Positions 5,847 through 13,388 of a stretch of DNA of 46,058 nucleotides are shown piece after piece; position 1 is the stretch's first letter, and each line of letters opens with the position of its first letter. Origin of the DNA: a virus; the IMG/VR virus record IMGVR_UViG_3300005436_000018, positions 1 to 46,058 of that record; one strand, written 5' to 3'. The notes beneath the pieces were generated by a model. That model did not search any database. It saw only the letters and a program-made list of their open reading frames with translations, and was not told the DNA's origin. A program made the translations under genes and the position numbers.

Positions 5847-6226
5847 GGGTGAGCCGACATAGCTGGCACTATCGTCTCTGGCGGGTTGAGCAGATGAAGG
5901 CTCATCCCACCAGTCTGTGCCCCTACTTCTGGGCTGTGGTGGCGCGACTGGTCGTCTGCCTTCTGGGTGCGGCCATCCCTATCGCCCTGGTCGTCCTCTA
6001 CGTGGTGGCCTGGATCAACCACCCTGCGGAAACGGCAGTTGATACTGCCGTCATTGCTGGTGGTGGCGTGTCGCTCGTGGCTGCGATTGCGCTCTCCGAA
6101 TGGTCCGATCGTCGGCGTCAACGCAGGCTTTATGGCCCCACCGTCATCCGCGAGCCCAACGTCTTCACCTCCTTCGTCAAGGCCAAGAAGGAGAGGGTCT
6201 GCCCACGCATTGAGCTGGTGGACTGA
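5843..6226 (+). CDS. Two-span membrane protein
   Basis: The 127-residue protein has a basic N-terminus (RVSRHSWHYRLWRVEQ), a first hydrophobic span around AVVARLVVCLLGAAIPIALV continuing to YVVAWI, and a second around IAGGGVSLVAAIAL. A basic cytosolic tail follows (SDRRRQRRLYG), with KAKKE near the end. It starts at ATG 5843 within ATGA, coupled to the gene before, and ends in TGATG with the gene after. The topology is clear; the function is unknown. An upstream in-frame start at 5816 is unlikely because it would lengthen the overlap. Confidence 0.7.
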   Translation: MRVSRHSWHYRLWRVEQMKAHPTSLCPYFWAVVARLVVCLLGAAIPIALVVLYVVAWINHPAETAVDTAVIAGGGVSLVAAIALSEWSDRRRQRRLYGPTVIREPNVFTSFVKAKKERVCPRIELVD

Positions 6227-6609
6227 TGAAGGAACAGCCCAAGCCCCAACAAATTTCCTGGCCGCCCGTCGATACGTACCGTACCCCTGACGGCAAGGCG
6301 CCAAAGAAGAAGTACATCCAGGCCCCAATGGATGAGCATGTCGCCACGCGCATCGCTCGGCAGCGCGAGACAGACATCCATGTGGCAGAGACGGTACTGC
6401 TGCCCATTCTGCGCAAGCTGGAGCGCATCACGGGTGAGGTGGACGAGATCGAGCTGGCGCGCGAGGCGGGCATGTTTGCGGCCTACACGCGTCGCCGGTT
6501 GCTCGCGCTGTGGCGCGCCAAGCCCAGCCTCGTGTGCAATCGCGGCGGTGGCTACTGGGAATCAGCGGAACATCACCAACAGCGCCTTGCGCGCGAACGC
6601 GATCACTGA
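6226..6609 (+). CDS. Putative DNA-binding (winged-helix-like) phage protein
   Basis: The 127-residue basic protein has a helical core after residue 40 (ETVLLPILRKLERITGEVDE) followed by IELAREAGMFAAYTRRRLLAL and the hairpin-like SLVCNRGGGYWES. A helix, a turn with a second Arg-rich helix and then a Gly-rich beta hairpin are compatible with a winged helix, but the match is not diagnostic. ATG 6226 overlaps the previous stop (TGATG). Confidence 0.5.
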   Translation: MKEQPKPQQISWPPVDTYRTPDGKAPKKKYIQAPMDEHVATRIARQRETDIHVAETVLLPILRKLERITGEVDEIELAREAGMFAAYTRRRLLALWRAKPSLVCNRGGGYWESAEHHQQRLARERDH

Positions 6610-6627
6610 CCAAAGGGAGGCACAGCA

Positions 6628-6768
6628 GTGGGATACATTGGCACCATCACGCGTCAGGGAAACGTCCCCGAGAACGAGCCCATGGAATGGCCGGCGCCGG
6701 ACACCGCCGTCGAGGAGAACGAGAGCGTCGTTGCTCCTGAGCCCGAGAAGGAGGCGGTTCCAGGGTGA
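6628..6768 (+). CDS. Short acidic phage protein
   Basis: The 46-residue protein begins GYIGTITRQGNVPENEPMEW and continues with a Pro/Glu-rich tail ending in EPEKEAVPG. GTG 6628 has an ideal SD (GGGAGG, 7 nt). The stop overlaps the GTG of the next gene (GTGA). Low complexity and strong acidity in the C-terminal half suggest a disordered tail. The function is unknown. Confidence 0.65.
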   Translation: MGYIGTITRQGNVPENEPMEWPAPDTAVEENESVVAPEPEKEAVPG

Positions 6769-7556
6769 TTATCGGGTTTCGTTGCTTCCGTTTGCTCCGG
6801 CGTGCGGACGGCTCGCGGCTGGGCTCCAGTGCGGCGTCGTACATCTGGACACCGGGTACCAACACGGCGGAGCATTTCAGCGAGCTTCCAACCTACCTCA
6901 CTGACTGTGGTCACCCCCCTGCAGATCGACCCGCCACCGTGGCGCTCGGACACAACACGCACTGCGGATTCTGGGCGTACAACAAACCCACTCTGGCGCG
7001 TGACCACAACGGCGGCGGGTCCTGGGTCACTGTTGGGGCTGTATTGGGCTGGGGCAACTACTCCATCGGCACCGATGGCTGGCGGTGTCAGTACGCCCGT
7101 ATCCTGGCGCTCTCGCACGCCATGTGGGACGAGATGGAGGAGTTGTCGGAGCACTACCGCGTACCCCTGTGCACGTTCAAGGGGCTACCGGAGTTCGCGT
7201 CGCACTTCGGGGTGACGTCGCGCGAGCTGGACACCAAGTACGACATCCCAATGGCGCTGCCGGCGCCGCCGTCGCAGGGTGACCTCTACTCCGCCCTGTC
7301 TCCCCTGACCCGGTACCAACAAGGATCGTCCTGGACACCCAGCATGGCCCGCAGGCACTACTGGTCTCAACCAGCGATACAAAAATTGACGCAAGAGGTT
7401 GGCCTCGTGGTCACGCCGCCTCAATGCGCTTGCGGGTGGGACATGCGCCTCACCAACGTCGTCAGGTATGGCCAAGATGCCCTTGCCTCATCGCGGTACA
7501 CCTTTGAGTGCCGGCGCCGCTGCGGAGACGTCCAACATATTGTGGTGGCGGGATGA
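6765..7556 (+). CDS. Actinophage-type conserved protein with C-terminal Cys cluster
   Basis: The 263-residue protein opens IIGFRCFRLLRRADGSRLGS and has YIWTPG, a Cys/His cluster (DCGHPPAD, then HCGFWAYNKPT), and a C-terminal ribbon with CACGWDMRL and CRRRCGDVQH (two C-x-C/C-x3-C pairs about 30 residues apart). Proteins with the layout I-x-G-(Y/F)-R ... W-x-P-G ... C-G-(I/F)-x-A-(Y/W) recur in actinophage genomes without assigned function. The second GTSRELDTKYDIP-like region is unclassified. Both ends overlap neighbours (GTGA before, ATGA after). Confidence 0.65.
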   Translation: MIIGFRCFRLLRRADGSRLGSSAASYIWTPGTNTAEHFSELPTYLTDCGHPPADRPATVALGHNTHCGFWAYNKPTLARDHNGGGSWVTVGAVLGWGNYSIGTDGWRCQYARILALSHAMWDEMEELSEHYRVPLCTFKGLPEFASHFGVTSRELDTKYDIPMALPAPPSQGDLYSALSPLTRYQQGSSWTPSMARRHYWSQPAIQKLTQEVGLVVTPPQCACGWDMRLTNVVRYGQDALASSRYTFECRRRCGDVQHIVVAG

Positions 7557-7852
7557 CCGTGCAACTGGGGCCAACACGATGGCTCACCGCGACCGAGTGC
7601 CACGAGTGCTTCATTGATGTGGAGAGCAGCGAGCACAGCGACGACTGGAAGTTTGTGAGCGTGAGCTTGATGTCCACGCACACAGGGGCCTGGTCGCAAG
7701 GTTTTGGGGTGCGCATCCGCAACGCCTGGCGCTGCCTCCGCGGGCGCGGCTCGTGGTGGTTTGAATTCGCCACCGCCGAACCACTCGACGACCACATCGC
7801 CGCTCTGCAAGCGGCACGAACCACGGCCTTCGGGCCACCACCTCAACCGTAA
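7553..7852 (+). CDS. Phage protein of unknown function
   Basis: The 99-residue protein has two cysteines in ATECHECFIDVE, aromatic-rich beta-like segments (DDWKFVSVSLMS and GSWWFEFATAEP), and a charged C-terminus. ATG 7553 overlaps the upstream stop and the gene ends 8 nt before the SPFH gene, so it belongs to the same operon. No family is recognised. Confidence 0.6.
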   Translation: MTVQLGPTRWLTATECHECFIDVESSEHSDDWKFVSVSLMSTHTGAWSQGFGVRIRNAWRCLRGRGSWWFEFATAEPLDDHIAALQAARTTAFGPPPQP

Positions 7853-7860
7853 GGAGAACC

Positions 7861-8760
7861 ATGGTAGCCGTCATAGCCTTTGCCGTCTTCGCGCTGGTCG
7901 CGCTGGGCGGGTATCTCACCGGGATATTCATGCGAGAGGACGCTCGGGTGGCCGGCCTGGGCACGGGCTGCGTGGCCTCCCTCCTTCTTGCGCTCATCCT
8001 GGTCTTCTCGTGCACCGCGAGTGTTGGCACGAAGGAAGTAGGCATCGTCACCGCGTTCAACAAGCCCGTCGGCGCCTTCGACAACGGCCTGCACTTCAAG
8101 ATGCCGTGGGAGGACGTCACCGAAATGGATGGTGCCATCCAGACCGACAACAACACTCAGGGCAACAACGACTGTGTGCAGGCCCGCCTCGCTCACCAGA
8201 TCGTGGCCTGCATCGACGTCACCATCCGTTGGCGCATTGATCCGAACGCAGCGGACAGCCTGTTCCAGAACTACCGCGACTTCAGCAACGTGCGCGGGTC
8301 CCTGGTGACGCGTGAGCTGGCCACGGACATCAACGCCGAGTTCGCGGACTACGACCCCTTGGCGGTCAATGACCAGGGCAACAGCACCGCCACGCCCTTG
8401 AGCCGACTGTCGGGCCAGGTGCTTGGCGACATGCAGCGCCAGATCAGCAGCCAGGTTGAGGTGCTGAGCGTCTACATCCCTGTCATCCACTTTGACCAGG
8501 CCACCCAGAGCCGGCTGAACGCGTTGCAGTCACAGATCGCCCAAACCCGGATCGCCGAGCAGGCAGTGAAGACAGCTCAGGCTCAGGCTGCCGCGAACGC
8601 CGCACTCGCCACGTCCGTGAGCCACGACCCCAACGTCCTCGTGTCCAAGTGCTTCGACCTCTTGCAGGAGATGGTCAACAAGGGGCAGGGCATACCGACT
8701 GGTTTCTCATGTTGGCCCGGCGGGAGCACGGGCGTCGTCATACCGGCCGGACGGTCGTAA
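7861..8760 (+). CDS. SPFH/band-7 (prohibitin-like) membrane protein
   Basis: The 299-residue protein has two N-terminal hydrophobic spans (IAFAVFALVALGGYLTGIF; CVASLLLALILVFSC) and then an SPFH domain beginning SVGTKEVGIVTAFNKPVGAF with NGLHFKMPWEDV. A helical region around 220-260 is rich in Ala/Gln (RIAEQAVKTAQAQAAANAAL), typical of the oligomerising coiled coil of stomatin/prohibitin proteins. These proteins form large membrane rings or scaffolds. ATG 7861 follows AAGGAGAACC. In phages a role in membrane protection or superinfection control is only conjecture. Confidence 0.88.
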   Translation: MVAVIAFAVFALVALGGYLTGIFMREDARVAGLGTGCVASLLLALILVFSCTASVGTKEVGIVTAFNKPVGAFDNGLHFKMPWEDVTEMDGAIQTDNNTQGNNDCVQARLAHQIVACIDVTIRWRIDPNAADSLFQNYRDFSNVRGSLVTRELATDINAEFADYDPLAVNDQGNSTATPLSRLSGQVLGDMQRQISSQVEVLSVYIPVIHFDQATQSRLNALQSQIAQTRIAEQAVKTAQAQAAANAALATSVSHDPNVLVSKCFDLLQEMVNKGQGIPTGFSCWPGGSTGVVIPAGRS

Positions 8761-8772
8761 GGAGAAAACAAC

Positions 8773-9177
8773 ATGAACGACAGGACGAAACTACGCGACG
8801 TCTGGGTCTTCCACGTTTCCACAGAGGACGTTGTTGCTGCCGCCAAGGCGCGCACGGCCTTTCATGCTGGCCGGCGTCAGCACTGGAGCGATGAGCGCGA
8901 CAGGATCGAGGCCCTGCTGCGTACCGAGGGCATCCAGTTCCACCAGACGGTGCGCGCCGGCCATATGTCCAGCACGGGGTACGGGCAGGCGGCCACGTTC
9001 GACAACCAGTTGATGCGTCAGCACCAGGAAGCGCAGGAGCGGATCGACTTTCACGAGACGGCGCGCGAGAAGATGGCCGGCTATGCGCACGCCCTGTCCA
9101 GGGTTAGCGGGCAATCCCTCGAACTCACGGTCGATGACTTCCTGTACTTCTGGCCCCACCTCTCGACAGAGGAGTAG
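8773..9177 (+). CDS. Helical phage protein of unknown function
   Basis: The 134-residue protein is rich in charged and His residues (TAFHAGRRQHWSDERDRIEA; LMRQHQEAQERIDFHETARE) and is predicted largely helical, with a C-terminal VDDFLYFWPHLSTEE. The ATG follows AAGGAGAAAACAAC, a strong SD. It is 12 nt downstream of the SPFH gene and is probably cotranscribed. The repeated His/Glu pairs could bind metal, but no known site is matched. Confidence 0.65.
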   Translation: MNDRTKLRDVWVFHVSTEDVVAAAKARTAFHAGRRQHWSDERDRIEALLRTEGIQFHQTVRAGHMSSTGYGQAATFDNQLMRQHQEAQERIDFHETAREKMAGYAHALSRVSGQSLELTVDDFLYFWPHLSTEE

Positions 9178-9244
9178 CGACGCGCCGCTACCACCAGAAA
9201 CAGGTAAACTCACCCGGAACCACAACCCCACTGGAGACATCGTG

Positions 9245-9394
9245 ATGACCGACGAAACCGAGCAGGCCGCGGAGACCACCGACGAGACCGAGGGAACCGA
9301 GGAGGTCGAGACCACCGACGAGGCGACCGACGAGGCGACCGAGGCCACGGACGAGGAGCCCGCCTCCACGGAGGGTGAGGCGTCCGCCTCCTGA
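9245..9394 (+). CDS. Highly acidic Thr/Glu/Asp repeat peptide
   Basis: The 49-residue product is almost only Thr, Asp, Glu and Ala, built from a degenerate T-D-E-A/T repeat, and is predicted to be disordered. ATG 9245 (or GTG 9242) follows GGAGACATC. It is the last gene before a strong terminator. Extreme acidity could make it a DNA mimic or a charged tail, but neither is shown. Codon periodicity and the SD support translation. Confidence 0.55.
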   Translation: MTDETEQAAETTDETEGTEEVETTDEATDEATEATDEEPASTEGEASAS

Positions 9395-9418
9395 TATCTA
9401 GGCCAGCCTGGTACCCCA

Positions 9419-9453
9419 GGGGTCTGAACTTCGGTTCAGGCCCCTTTTTCTTT
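9419..9453 (+). terminator. Rho-independent terminator
   Basis: GGGGTCTGAAC-TTCG-GTTCAGGCCCC is an 11-bp stem with one G-T pair and a stable TTCG loop, followed by TTTTTCTTT. It ends the rightward unit running from 5401 (or 3573) to the acidic peptide. Confidence 0.9.
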
Positions 9454-9455
9454 GG

Positions 9456-9461
9456 TACTAT
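9456..9461 (+). promoter_or_regulatory. -10 element of a leaderless promoter
   Basis: TACTAT lies 6 nt before ATG 9468, so a transcript starting at the usual distance would begin at or next to the start codon. The same hexamer precedes the gene at 3573. It immediately follows a terminator, as expected for a new transcription unit. Confidence 0.5.
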
Positions 9462-9467
9462 CGACCC

Positions 9468-10079
9468 ATGGACACTGGGGAGCGTAACCTCGGCTTGGTC
9501 TCTCGTGTGCGGGCTGGCGAGAGCATCGCCGCTGTCGCCCGGGAGGTCGGCCTCTCTCGTGAGCGAGCACGGCAGATATGCCGGCGGGCGGGGGTATCGT
9601 CGTCGCTGTCGCCCCGGGCACTCGGCGCCCGTACCTGCCTAGAAGTGGACTGCACCGCCCGGGTGGCCCGCAATGGTGAGCGGTGCTCCATGCACCACGC
9701 CCGGTGGCGCTACCGTCAGGCGCACCCCGCGGCGGAGCGCTCGCCTGCCAAGAGCGATGTCCATGGCGAGTTGGCGTGCTACAACGCCGGGTGTCACTGC
9801 GAACTATGCAAGGCCGCCAATCGCGCGCAAAGCAACAGGTGCCGGCGGTCTCGTGAGAGCCGCGTCCGGGATGCTCCGCACGGCACGCCGTCGGGATACG
9901 TCAACTGGAATTGCGGCTGCACCGCCTGCTGCGACGCCGCCAGGGTGGCACGCGCTGAGAGCAAGGCGCGCGCTGTGGCCCGTGGCCGTGAGCACCCGGA
10001 GCTGATCCCCCATGGGACCTCGTCGGGCTACGGCTACTGGGGCTGCCGGTGCCCCGCTTGCCGAGAGAAGTCACACTGA
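9468..10079 (+). CDS. HTH protein with tandem GTxSGY-type Cys modules
   Basis: The 203-residue protein begins with a sigma-region-4/resolvase-like HTH (SIAAVAREVGLSRERARQIC). A Cys-rich segment follows (CLEVDCTARV, ERCSMHHARWRYR), then three related modules of about 35 residues: HGELACYNAGCHCELC, HGTPSGYVNWNCGCTACC and HGTSSGYGYWGCRCPAC, each with a His-Gly start and C-x-C-x2-C end that could bind zinc. Such modules are frequent next to phage HNH nucleases and probably bind DNA. There is no HNH core here. ATG 9468 sits directly after a -10 hexamer, suggesting a leaderless mRNA. Confidence 0.7.
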   Translation: MDTGERNLGLVSRVRAGESIAAVAREVGLSRERARQICRRAGVSSSLSPRALGARTCLEVDCTARVARNGERCSMHHARWRYRQAHPAAERSPAKSDVHGELACYNAGCHCELCKAANRAQSNRCRRSRESRVRDAPHGTPSGYVNWNCGCTACCDAARVARAESKARAVARGREHPELIPHGTSSGYGYWGCRCPACREKSH

Positions 10080-10094
10080 AGGGAGGAAGGAAGG

Positions 10095-11027
10095 GTGCAG
10101 ACCGCGAACGCCACGCGTAACGTCTACCAGCGACTCCGCGATGCGCGGGCTCGCCTCACCAACATCGCCAAGCATGGCGAAGCGCCCCGAGAGATGGGTG
10201 GGTACAGCTACGTGCGCTGGGACGACGTCGCTGACCAGATCGGCGGGGCGCTGGCCAGCGAAGGTCTGGTGGTGGTGCCCAAGCTGGGTGAACCCCAGGT
10301 CGCCGAGGTGGGGAAGACCCAGGCCGGCAAGGCTGTGTTCAACACCAAGGTGCACCTGCTGCTCGATGTCGTGAACGTCGATGCGCCAGAGGACCGCGTG
10401 TCCGCTGAGTGGTGGGGTGAGGCCCAGGACTCGGGCGACAAGGGCATCCAGAAGGCCGCCACCAGCGCCACCAAGTTCGCCCTCATGAAGCTCCTTCAGC
10501 TCGCTGGAGCCGAGGACACAGAGGCCGACATCACGCCTGCGGTGGAGCGCCCCAACCTCCCGGGGACGTCCGTCCCCACCTCCATCCCGGCTGTCATGGC
10601 TGGCCTGGCCACGCAGCTCGGGTCGGCCATCGCTACGACCACACCATCCTCCGAGTCGGAGGGGTTCTGTGTCCAGTGTGGTGCCGCCGGCTGGCTCAGC
10701 CAGCAGGGCAAGGTGCCCCGGTACTTCGAGGGGCGGTTCGGGCCGCAGTGCAACGGGCGCAAGCCGGATGGCGGGTACGCCAACCACAAGCCCATCCCGG
10801 CGCCAAAGCCGGCTGGACCGTCGGGCGCTGATGGGGAGTATGCCGAGGGTGACCTCTGCCCCTCGGTACACGACGAGAGCCGCTATCCGGCCCAGTTCGT
10901 CATCGCCAAGGGTGGTCGCTTCAAGGGCCTGCTCCAGTGCAACGGGAAGCTGCACGGCGAGTACGCCAACCACCTTGCGCCAGTGCCCGGGGGCGGGGAG
11001 TTCGACGACGCCCCAATCCCCTTCTGA
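10095..11027 (+). CDS. erf: ERF-family single-strand annealing protein
   Basis: The 310-residue recombinase anneals complementary single strands during phage recombination. The N-terminal 160 residues match the ERF superfamily: GGYSYVRWDDVADQIGGAL, then VVVPKLGEP, a beta-rich stretch, and the conserved DKGIQKAATSATKFALMKLL. The C-terminal 150 residues hold two copies of a module (CVQCGAAGW ... RYFEGRFGPQCNGR ... GGYANHKP and LCPSVHD ... KGGRFKGLLQCNGK ... GEYANHLAP), which look like zinc or single-strand-binding appendages. GTG 10095 follows GGGAGGAAGGAAGG. Confidence 0.9.
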   Translation: MQTANATRNVYQRLRDARARLTNIAKHGEAPREMGGYSYVRWDDVADQIGGALASEGLVVVPKLGEPQVAEVGKTQAGKAVFNTKVHLLLDVVNVDAPEDRVSAEWWGEAQDSGDKGIQKAATSATKFALMKLLQLAGAEDTEADITPAVERPNLPGTSVPTSIPAVMAGLATQLGSAIATTTPSSESEGFCVQCGAAGWLSQQGKVPRYFEGRFGPQCNGRKPDGGYANHKPIPAPKPAGPSGADGEYAEGDLCPSVHDESRYPAQFVIAKGGRFKGLLQCNGKLHGEYANHLAPVPGGGEFDDAPIPF

Positions 11028-11272
11028 TGGCCGGCCAGGCCGCGAGTGACTGGGAGCCATCGCAACTCCTGCAGCGGTGCGCAGCCAACGAGCTACCCAG
11101 CCTTGAGGCGTGGGAGGGGGAGCTTGGCTTGGTGGCGATGTGCGACGGCGACGTCCCAGAGGAATGGGAGGCGACATATGAAAAATGGATGCAGCTCTCG
11201 GAACTTCTGATCCGGCGCGGCTGGCTAGACGTGCGCGCCGTTGACGGGTGGCTTCATGGCGACACGCCATGA
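11027..11272 (+). CDS. Small acidic phage protein
   Basis: The 81-residue protein is acidic and Trp-rich (LEAWEGELGLVAMCDGDVPE; EWEATYEKWMQLSELLIRRG). The ATG overlaps the ERF stop (TGATG) and its own stop overlaps the next ATG, so it is coupled on both sides. The function is unknown; the location suggests a link to recombination or replication. Confidence 0.6.
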   Translation: MAGQAASDWEPSQLLQRCAANELPSLEAWEGELGLVAMCDGDVPEEWEATYEKWMQLSELLIRRGWLDVRAVDGWLHGDTP

Positions 11273-11694
11273 TCCCCGAGCTACCCACCATCGAGGACCA
11301 GTGCGACTGGTGGGCCTCCACGGGGGCGGAGTTGAGCCGCCAGGTCTGGGACATCCGGCGACGCGTTGAGGAGTACGTGCGCCTCCAGACCCTCGTCACC
11401 ACCAGCCACGGCACTCTGGAAGCCCAGTCGGCGGGATGGGAGTGGCAAGATGACGAGGTTGCCCTCACGGCACCCGACCTCGTGACGGCAGCAACGGTCA
11501 CCTTCACTGGATCGCTCTCGGAGGTAGAGAGGGTTATGGGCCTCGTACTGGAGGAGGTACCCGGCATGGATTTCTCTGTAGGCCACAAGATCGACCATCG
11601 CGCAGCCAATCGCCGCGTCAACGGCGGGGGGATGTTGGGCGCGCGGCTTGCCGTGCTTCGTACACCCAAGCCAGCCAAGGTGGTCGTGCGATGA
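11269..11694 (+). CDS. Phage protein of unknown function
   Basis: The 141-residue protein begins MIPELPTIEDQCDWWASTGA, has a helical segment (LSRQVWDIRRRVEEYVRLQT), and a C-terminal basic region (KIDHRAANRRVNGGG). It starts at ATG 11269 (ATGA) and ends in an overlap with the HNH gene. Nothing diagnostic is seen. Confidence 0.6.
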   Translation: MIPELPTIEDQCDWWASTGAELSRQVWDIRRRVEEYVRLQTLVTTSHGTLEAQSAGWEWQDDEVALTAPDLVTAATVTFTGSLSEVERVMGLVLEEVPGMDFSVGHKIDHRAANRRVNGGGMLGARLAVLRTPKPAKVVVR

Positions 11695-12269
11695 CGACGC
11701 TGGGGCGACTCCTGGCCAAGGTCTCAGTGGGCGATGCCTGCTGGGAGTGGACCGGCTGCCGCGAGCGGTCTGGCTACGGGTCCTTCTACATGGGCCAGCG
11801 ACGCGCCTATGCGCACCGCGCGGCCTACCAACTGCTTGTGGGTCCCATACCAGACGGCCTCCAAGTAGACCACCTTTGCCGCAACCGAGCATGTGTGCGC
11901 CCCGACCACCTTGAGCCAGTCACCCAGCGCGAGAACATCCTACGCGGCGCGAGCCCGGCGGCTCACCGGGCTCAGCAAACCCACTGCCTTCGCGGACACA
12001 GATACGAACCATCCACAACGCAGTGGAAGCGCGGTCGTCGGGAGTGCCTGATTTGTTCGCGCCTTATGAGACGCCTTCCGGGCGGTCGCTGGGTGCTCGG
12101 CCACGGCCTCCACCGCAAACCCGATGGGTGGGGGTGTCGCTGTGGTCTGTCCTACGTGCCCTGCACCACAGGGAACCAAAGGACCCACGCACGCAAAATG
12201 CATCACCAGCACTTGGGCGCCATAAGAACCGCCGACCATGCGACATTGTCGCGCAGAGTTGCCTCATGA
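11691..12269 (+). CDS. HNH homing-type endonuclease
   Basis: The 192-residue nuclease of the HNH_3 type has CWEWTG, YGSFYMGQRRAYAHRAAY, and the catalytic stretch LQVDHLCRNRACVRPDHLEP (His in VDHLC, Asn in RNRAC, His in PDHLEP). A C-terminal zinc-like part follows (HCLRGHRYEP ... RECLICSRL), then a basic tail. Free-standing HNH genes of this kind usually nick or cut DNA to promote their own spread. It is coupled by overlapping codons to both neighbours. Confidence 0.88.
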   Translation: MTTLGRLLAKVSVGDACWEWTGCRERSGYGSFYMGQRRAYAHRAAYQLLVGPIPDGLQVDHLCRNRACVRPDHLEPVTQRENILRGASPAAHRAQQTHCLRGHRYEPSTTQWKRGRRECLICSRLMRRLPGGRWVLGHGLHRKPDGWGCRCGLSYVPCTTGNQRTHARKMHHQHLGAIRTADHATLSRRVAS

Positions 12270-12652
12270 AGCTCCCGCGCCGCATCCGCGCTCAGGGGGC
12301 CGTGAAGGGGCGGTGGCTAGCCCACCAGTCCCACAGCCGTGCCATCGTGGCTCTGCGGGCTAAGGGGGTGTGTGAGGGGCCCGGGTGTGGCTCGCCGGGC
12401 ACCGAGTGGGCGCACCTGTTCGGCCGGCGGCACATCATCGAGGAGCCATGGGCCTCGTCCCCCGAGCTGACCGCGGCCCTGTGCCGCACGCACCACCGGA
12501 GGCTCGACGCCAACCAGGACTCCGCCCTCCAGACCCACCTCCGCGCCGCCGCCCTCACCCGGCTCTCGGCTAGGCTGGGGGTCCCCATTCCCACGGGCGT
12601 GGACCAGGCACAAGCTGCTCGCGAGATGGTGGCAACACAACCGGGAGACTAG
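12266..12652 (+). CDS. HNH-type nuclease-like protein
   Basis: The 128-residue protein has a basic N-terminus and a core CEGPGCGSPGTEWAHLFGRR, followed by EPWASSPELTAALCRTHHRRLD: paired Cys, a central A-H, and C-x2-H-H, the arrangement of compact HNH domains. The C-terminal helices are Ala/Arg-rich. ATG 12266 overlaps the previous stop. It may be a nuclease used in replication or packaging, or a second mobile HNH; the assignment as a nuclease is from the motif only. Confidence 0.75.
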   Translation: MKLPRRIRAQGAVKGRWLAHQSHSRAIVALRAKGVCEGPGCGSPGTEWAHLFGRRHIIEEPWASSPELTAALCRTHHRRLDANQDSALQTHLRAAALTRLSARLGVPIPTGVDQAQAAREMVATQPGD

Positions 12653-12661
12653 AAACGCGTC

Positions 12662-12793
12662 ATGGGCACAAGGACACTGAACCTCAACGACATCACGGCG
12701 CACAACGCCTACATCATGCGTGAGCAACCCGACTACGTTTGGGCTGTTTCTGACGATCCAGTGGTGACCACCATCAAGCGCCAGTTGACATAA
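12662..12793 (+). CDS. Short phage protein
   Basis: The 43-residue product, MGTRTLNLNDITAHNAYIMR and then 23 further residues (EQPDYVWAVSDDPVVTTIKR region), is the last rightward gene before the convergence point. ATG 12662 has only a weak purine stretch upstream. The reading frame stops within the T-run of the opposite-strand terminator. It is small and unassigned. Confidence 0.5.
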   Translation: MGTRTLNLNDITAHNAYIMREQPDYVWAVSDDPVVTTIKRQLT

Positions 12794-12830
12794 AAAAAGA
12801 CCCCCAACCTCCCCGGAGGGAAGTCAGGGG
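12791..12830 (-). terminator. Terminator of the leftward structural operon
   Basis: On the minus strand GGGG...CCTCC-GGAGG...CCCCC forms a two-part stem followed by seven T. It sits just downstream of the last leftward gene (12880) and overlaps the end of the convergent rightward gene, so it probably ends the structural transcript. There is no T-run on the plus strand. Confidence 0.75.
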
Positions 12831-12879
12831 CCTAGCCGTGGCAGCCGTCGTCACAACGACGAGCGGAGTCTACGGCATC

Positions 12880-13317
12880 TCAGTGCTGGACAGTGAGGAT
12901 GGTGGCCACCACGGCTGCCACGCCAATGGCCAGGGTGAGGATGGTGGCCAGCACCTTCCAGAATCGCCGCATGAACACCACGTCGTTCTGGACTGGCTCG
13001 ATGCGCTCGTCCAACTTGTCGAGGATGGCGGCCTGCATCTCCCCGAGCCGGCCGGTGTTGGGGCCAAGGGGGCCGTCGCCCACCAACTGGAAGCGCAACT
13101 CCTCCACAAGCTGTTTCTCCTGGTTGAGTTCGTGGCGGTTCTTGGATGTCTGCGCCGCGACGTCCTCGATGGCAGTCCAGATGAGGGCCATGCGATCGTC
13201 AATGCTCCCTACGGTGCGCGAGGCGGCCGGGAATCGCAGGATGAACCCTTCCAGCGAGGCGCTGGCAGGGATGGGCGGGTAGTGTGGGTAGTTCCCTTCT
13301 GTGGCTCGATCATTCAC
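12880..13317 (-). CDS. Coiled-coil protein with C-terminal membrane anchor
   Basis: The 145-residue protein is helical in its middle part (DRMALIWTAIEDVAAQTSKN; LGEMQAAILDKLDERIEPVQ) and ends with one hydrophobic span, FWKVLATILTLAIGVAAVVATIL. Proteins of this design, with a coiled coil plus a tail anchor, are common last genes of actinophage structural operons and have been suspected of roles in lysis or membrane attachment, without proof. The GTG at 13317 has GGAGG 10 nt upstream. It is the last gene before the terminator. Confidence 0.7.
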   Translation of the reverse strand: MNDRATEGNYPHYPPIPASASLEGFILRFPAASRTVGSIDDRMALIWTAIEDVAAQTSKNRHELNQEKQLVEELRFQLVGDGPLGPNTGRLGEMQAAILDKLDERIEPVQNDVVFMRRFWKVLATILTLAIGVAAVVATILTVQH

Positions 13318-13388
13318 GGCGATGCTGCCTCCATGTGGGCGGTAGCGTCGAGGTTATGAGACAACGTCCATGAAGTCGACTGTCGATG

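Noticed and set aside
12791-12830. Bidirectional terminator at the convergence point
   Set aside because: The T-run exists only on the minus strand; the plus side after the hairpin reads CCTAGCC.
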